A stretch of DNA of 41,476 nt from JAAYZH01 sp964479695 (lineage in GTDB: Bacteria; Bacillota; Clostridia; Saccharofermentanales; Fastidiosipilaceae): contig CAYZSO010000025.1 in NCBI GenBank assembly GCA_964479695.1, positions 1 to 41,476 on the forward strand. Reading direction: 5' to 3'. Of the stretch, positions 40,928 to 41,476 are shown piece by piece. The notes below the pieces were generated by a model. The model worked only from the letters and a program-made list of their open reading frames with translations. It did no database searches and had not been told where the DNA came from. Position numbers and translations under genes: made by a program. How positions within the stretch are numbered: position 1 is the first letter of the stretch; each line of letters opens with the position of its first letter.

Positions 40928-41476
40928 ATGTTGAAAGAATACAGTTTGAAATTACCCCACGCCGTGTATGGCGGCGAAAACGCGCTGGATCGCTTGCATG
41001 AGATTGTCGAGAAGAGCGGCTACCAGAAGGTTGCCCTCTTCACGGACAAAGGAATTCAGCAAAGTGGTTTACTGGATTTGGTGCTTGAGGTGCTCGATCG
41101 ATCTTCCGTCGAGGTTCAGCTCTTTACGGACTTACCGGCAGAGCCGACCTACTCGCAAGTACAAGTGCTTGTTGATGCGTTCAAAACCTCTGGTGCCGAC
41201 TTCATCGTGGCTTGCGGCGGAGGGTCTGTGATGGACGCTGCGAAGTTAGCTTCGGTCCTGGTGACGGATGACTATGGGGTGAAGGAGCTCTTGGATCAGC
41301 CGGCTTTGGCCAAAAAATGTGTAGCGATTGCGATGATCCCCACGACTGCGGGGACGGGAGCGGAAGTGACGCCCAACGCCATCGTGGCGGTGCCCGAAAA
41401 AGAGCTGAAGATCGGCATTGTCAACGAGGATATGATCGCCGACTACGTGATTTTGGACGCCCGCATGATCAAGAAT
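40928..41476 (+). CDS. Iron-containing alcohol dehydrogenase, 3' end beyond the window
   Basis: The first 183 residues are present, with no stop before the window ends. The NAD-binding loop CGGGSVMDAAKLAS at about residue 97 and IPTTAGTGAEVTPNA at about 139 are the family landmarks. The metal ligands lie further on and are not visible. It would reduce an aldehyde or oxidise an alcohol; the substrate cannot be told. The start ATG follows the truncated sialidase-like gene by 51 nt, with a purine-rich but weak ribosome binding site. Confidence 0.88.
   Translation, partial: MLKEYSLKLPHAVYGGENALDRLHEIVEKSGYQKVALFTDKGIQQSGLLDLVLEVLDRSSVEVQLFTDLPAEPTYSQVQVLVDAFKTSGADFIVACGGGSVMDAAKLASVLVTDDYGVKELLDQPALAKKCVAIAMIPTTAGTGAEVTPNAIVAVPEKELKIGIVNEDMIADYVILDARMIKN

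Larger units (their letters stand above)
2008..41311. repeat. Dispersed octamer GGCCAAAG/CTTTGGCC (palindrome CTTTGGCCAAAG)
   Basis: By eye the octamer starts at 2008, 2471, 3963, 6742, 6800, 7860, 8149, 9631, 11100, 13824, 15191, 16616, 17014, 17582, 19140, 19525, 21190, 23761, 24478, 25121, 26047, 26426, 27311, 31799, 34498, 35541 and 41304 (some as part of the 12-mer). Full 12-mers are at 3964, 17014, 19140, 24478 and 35541 (within one or two bases). Many extend to GGCTTTGGCCAAAGCCGCC. Most lie in genes, often coding Ala-Leu-Ala-Lys, but some use another frame (Phe-Gly-Gln) and three are intergenic. About 1.3 would be expected by chance in equal-base sequence. Confidence 0.8.

Overview
The window looks like a chromosomal carbohydrate-use region of a low-to-mid GC Firmicute, most likely a Clostridia-type gut anaerobe. 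The reasons are strong AAGGAGG-type ribosome binding sites, lipobox solute-binding proteins of the CUT1 type without dedicated ATPases, a sortase-anchored Thr-rich surface protein, and LacI and AraC regulators beside glycan operons. No rRNA, tRNA, CRISPR array, phage or intact insertion sequence was found. I cannot name the species from sequence alone.

Layout. (1) 58-12293: a galactoside/galactosamine locus. The minus-strand operon is GH4 alpha-galactosidase, solute-binding protein, two ABC permeases, AgaS-type SIS enzyme, GatZ/KbaZ-type protein and an MFS transporter. A LacI regulator and an NAGK-type sugar kinase are read divergently on the plus strand. Two copies of a roughly 440-500 bp non-coding direct repeat, each with 26-nt inverted arms, bracket the whole locus. 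(2) 12506-12973: a small DUF4870-type membrane protein. (3) 13201-21135: a second ABC operon (solute-binding protein, two permeases) with a Gfo/Idh/MocA oxidoreductase and a large GH101/GH129-like glycosidase, plus a divergent AraC regulator. (4) 21413-23194: a Thr-rich wall-anchored protein. (5) 23798-25516: a flavin/2Fe-2S reductase and a nitroreductase. (6) 25694-39757: a compact 14-gene minus-strand operon of unusual content: four SIS paralogues, two genes carrying three YjbQ-like domains, two PfkB paralogues whose catalytic Asp is Asn, one normal ribokinase, a HAD phosphatase, a BtpA/SgcQ protein, a nucleoside hydrolase, two transporters and a small membrane protein. (7) 39836-41476: a 5'-truncated sugar permease meeting a 5'-truncated sialidase-like gene head to head, then an iron-alcohol dehydrogenase running off the end.

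Working together: regions 1 and 3 fit import and intracellular cleavage of alpha-linked Gal/GalNAc glycans, with AgaS and GatZ feeding tagatose phosphates to glycolysis. Region 6 looks like a catabolic pathway for a sugar conjugate or N-glycoside (nucleoside hydrolase, ribokinase, SIS isomerase/deglycase-type enzymes, phosphatase). Its SIS/YjbQ alternation and Asn-PfkB pair do not match any pathway I know and are the best candidate for an undescribed system.

Two genome-style signatures also stand out. First, many gene ends in the first 25 kb carry short tandem arrays (periods 10, 11, 12, 20) that include the stop codon. Second, the octamer GGCCAAAG/CTTTGGCC, often as the palindrome CTTTGGCCAAAG, occurs about 27 times, roughly twenty times more often than chance. 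All counts were made by eye.
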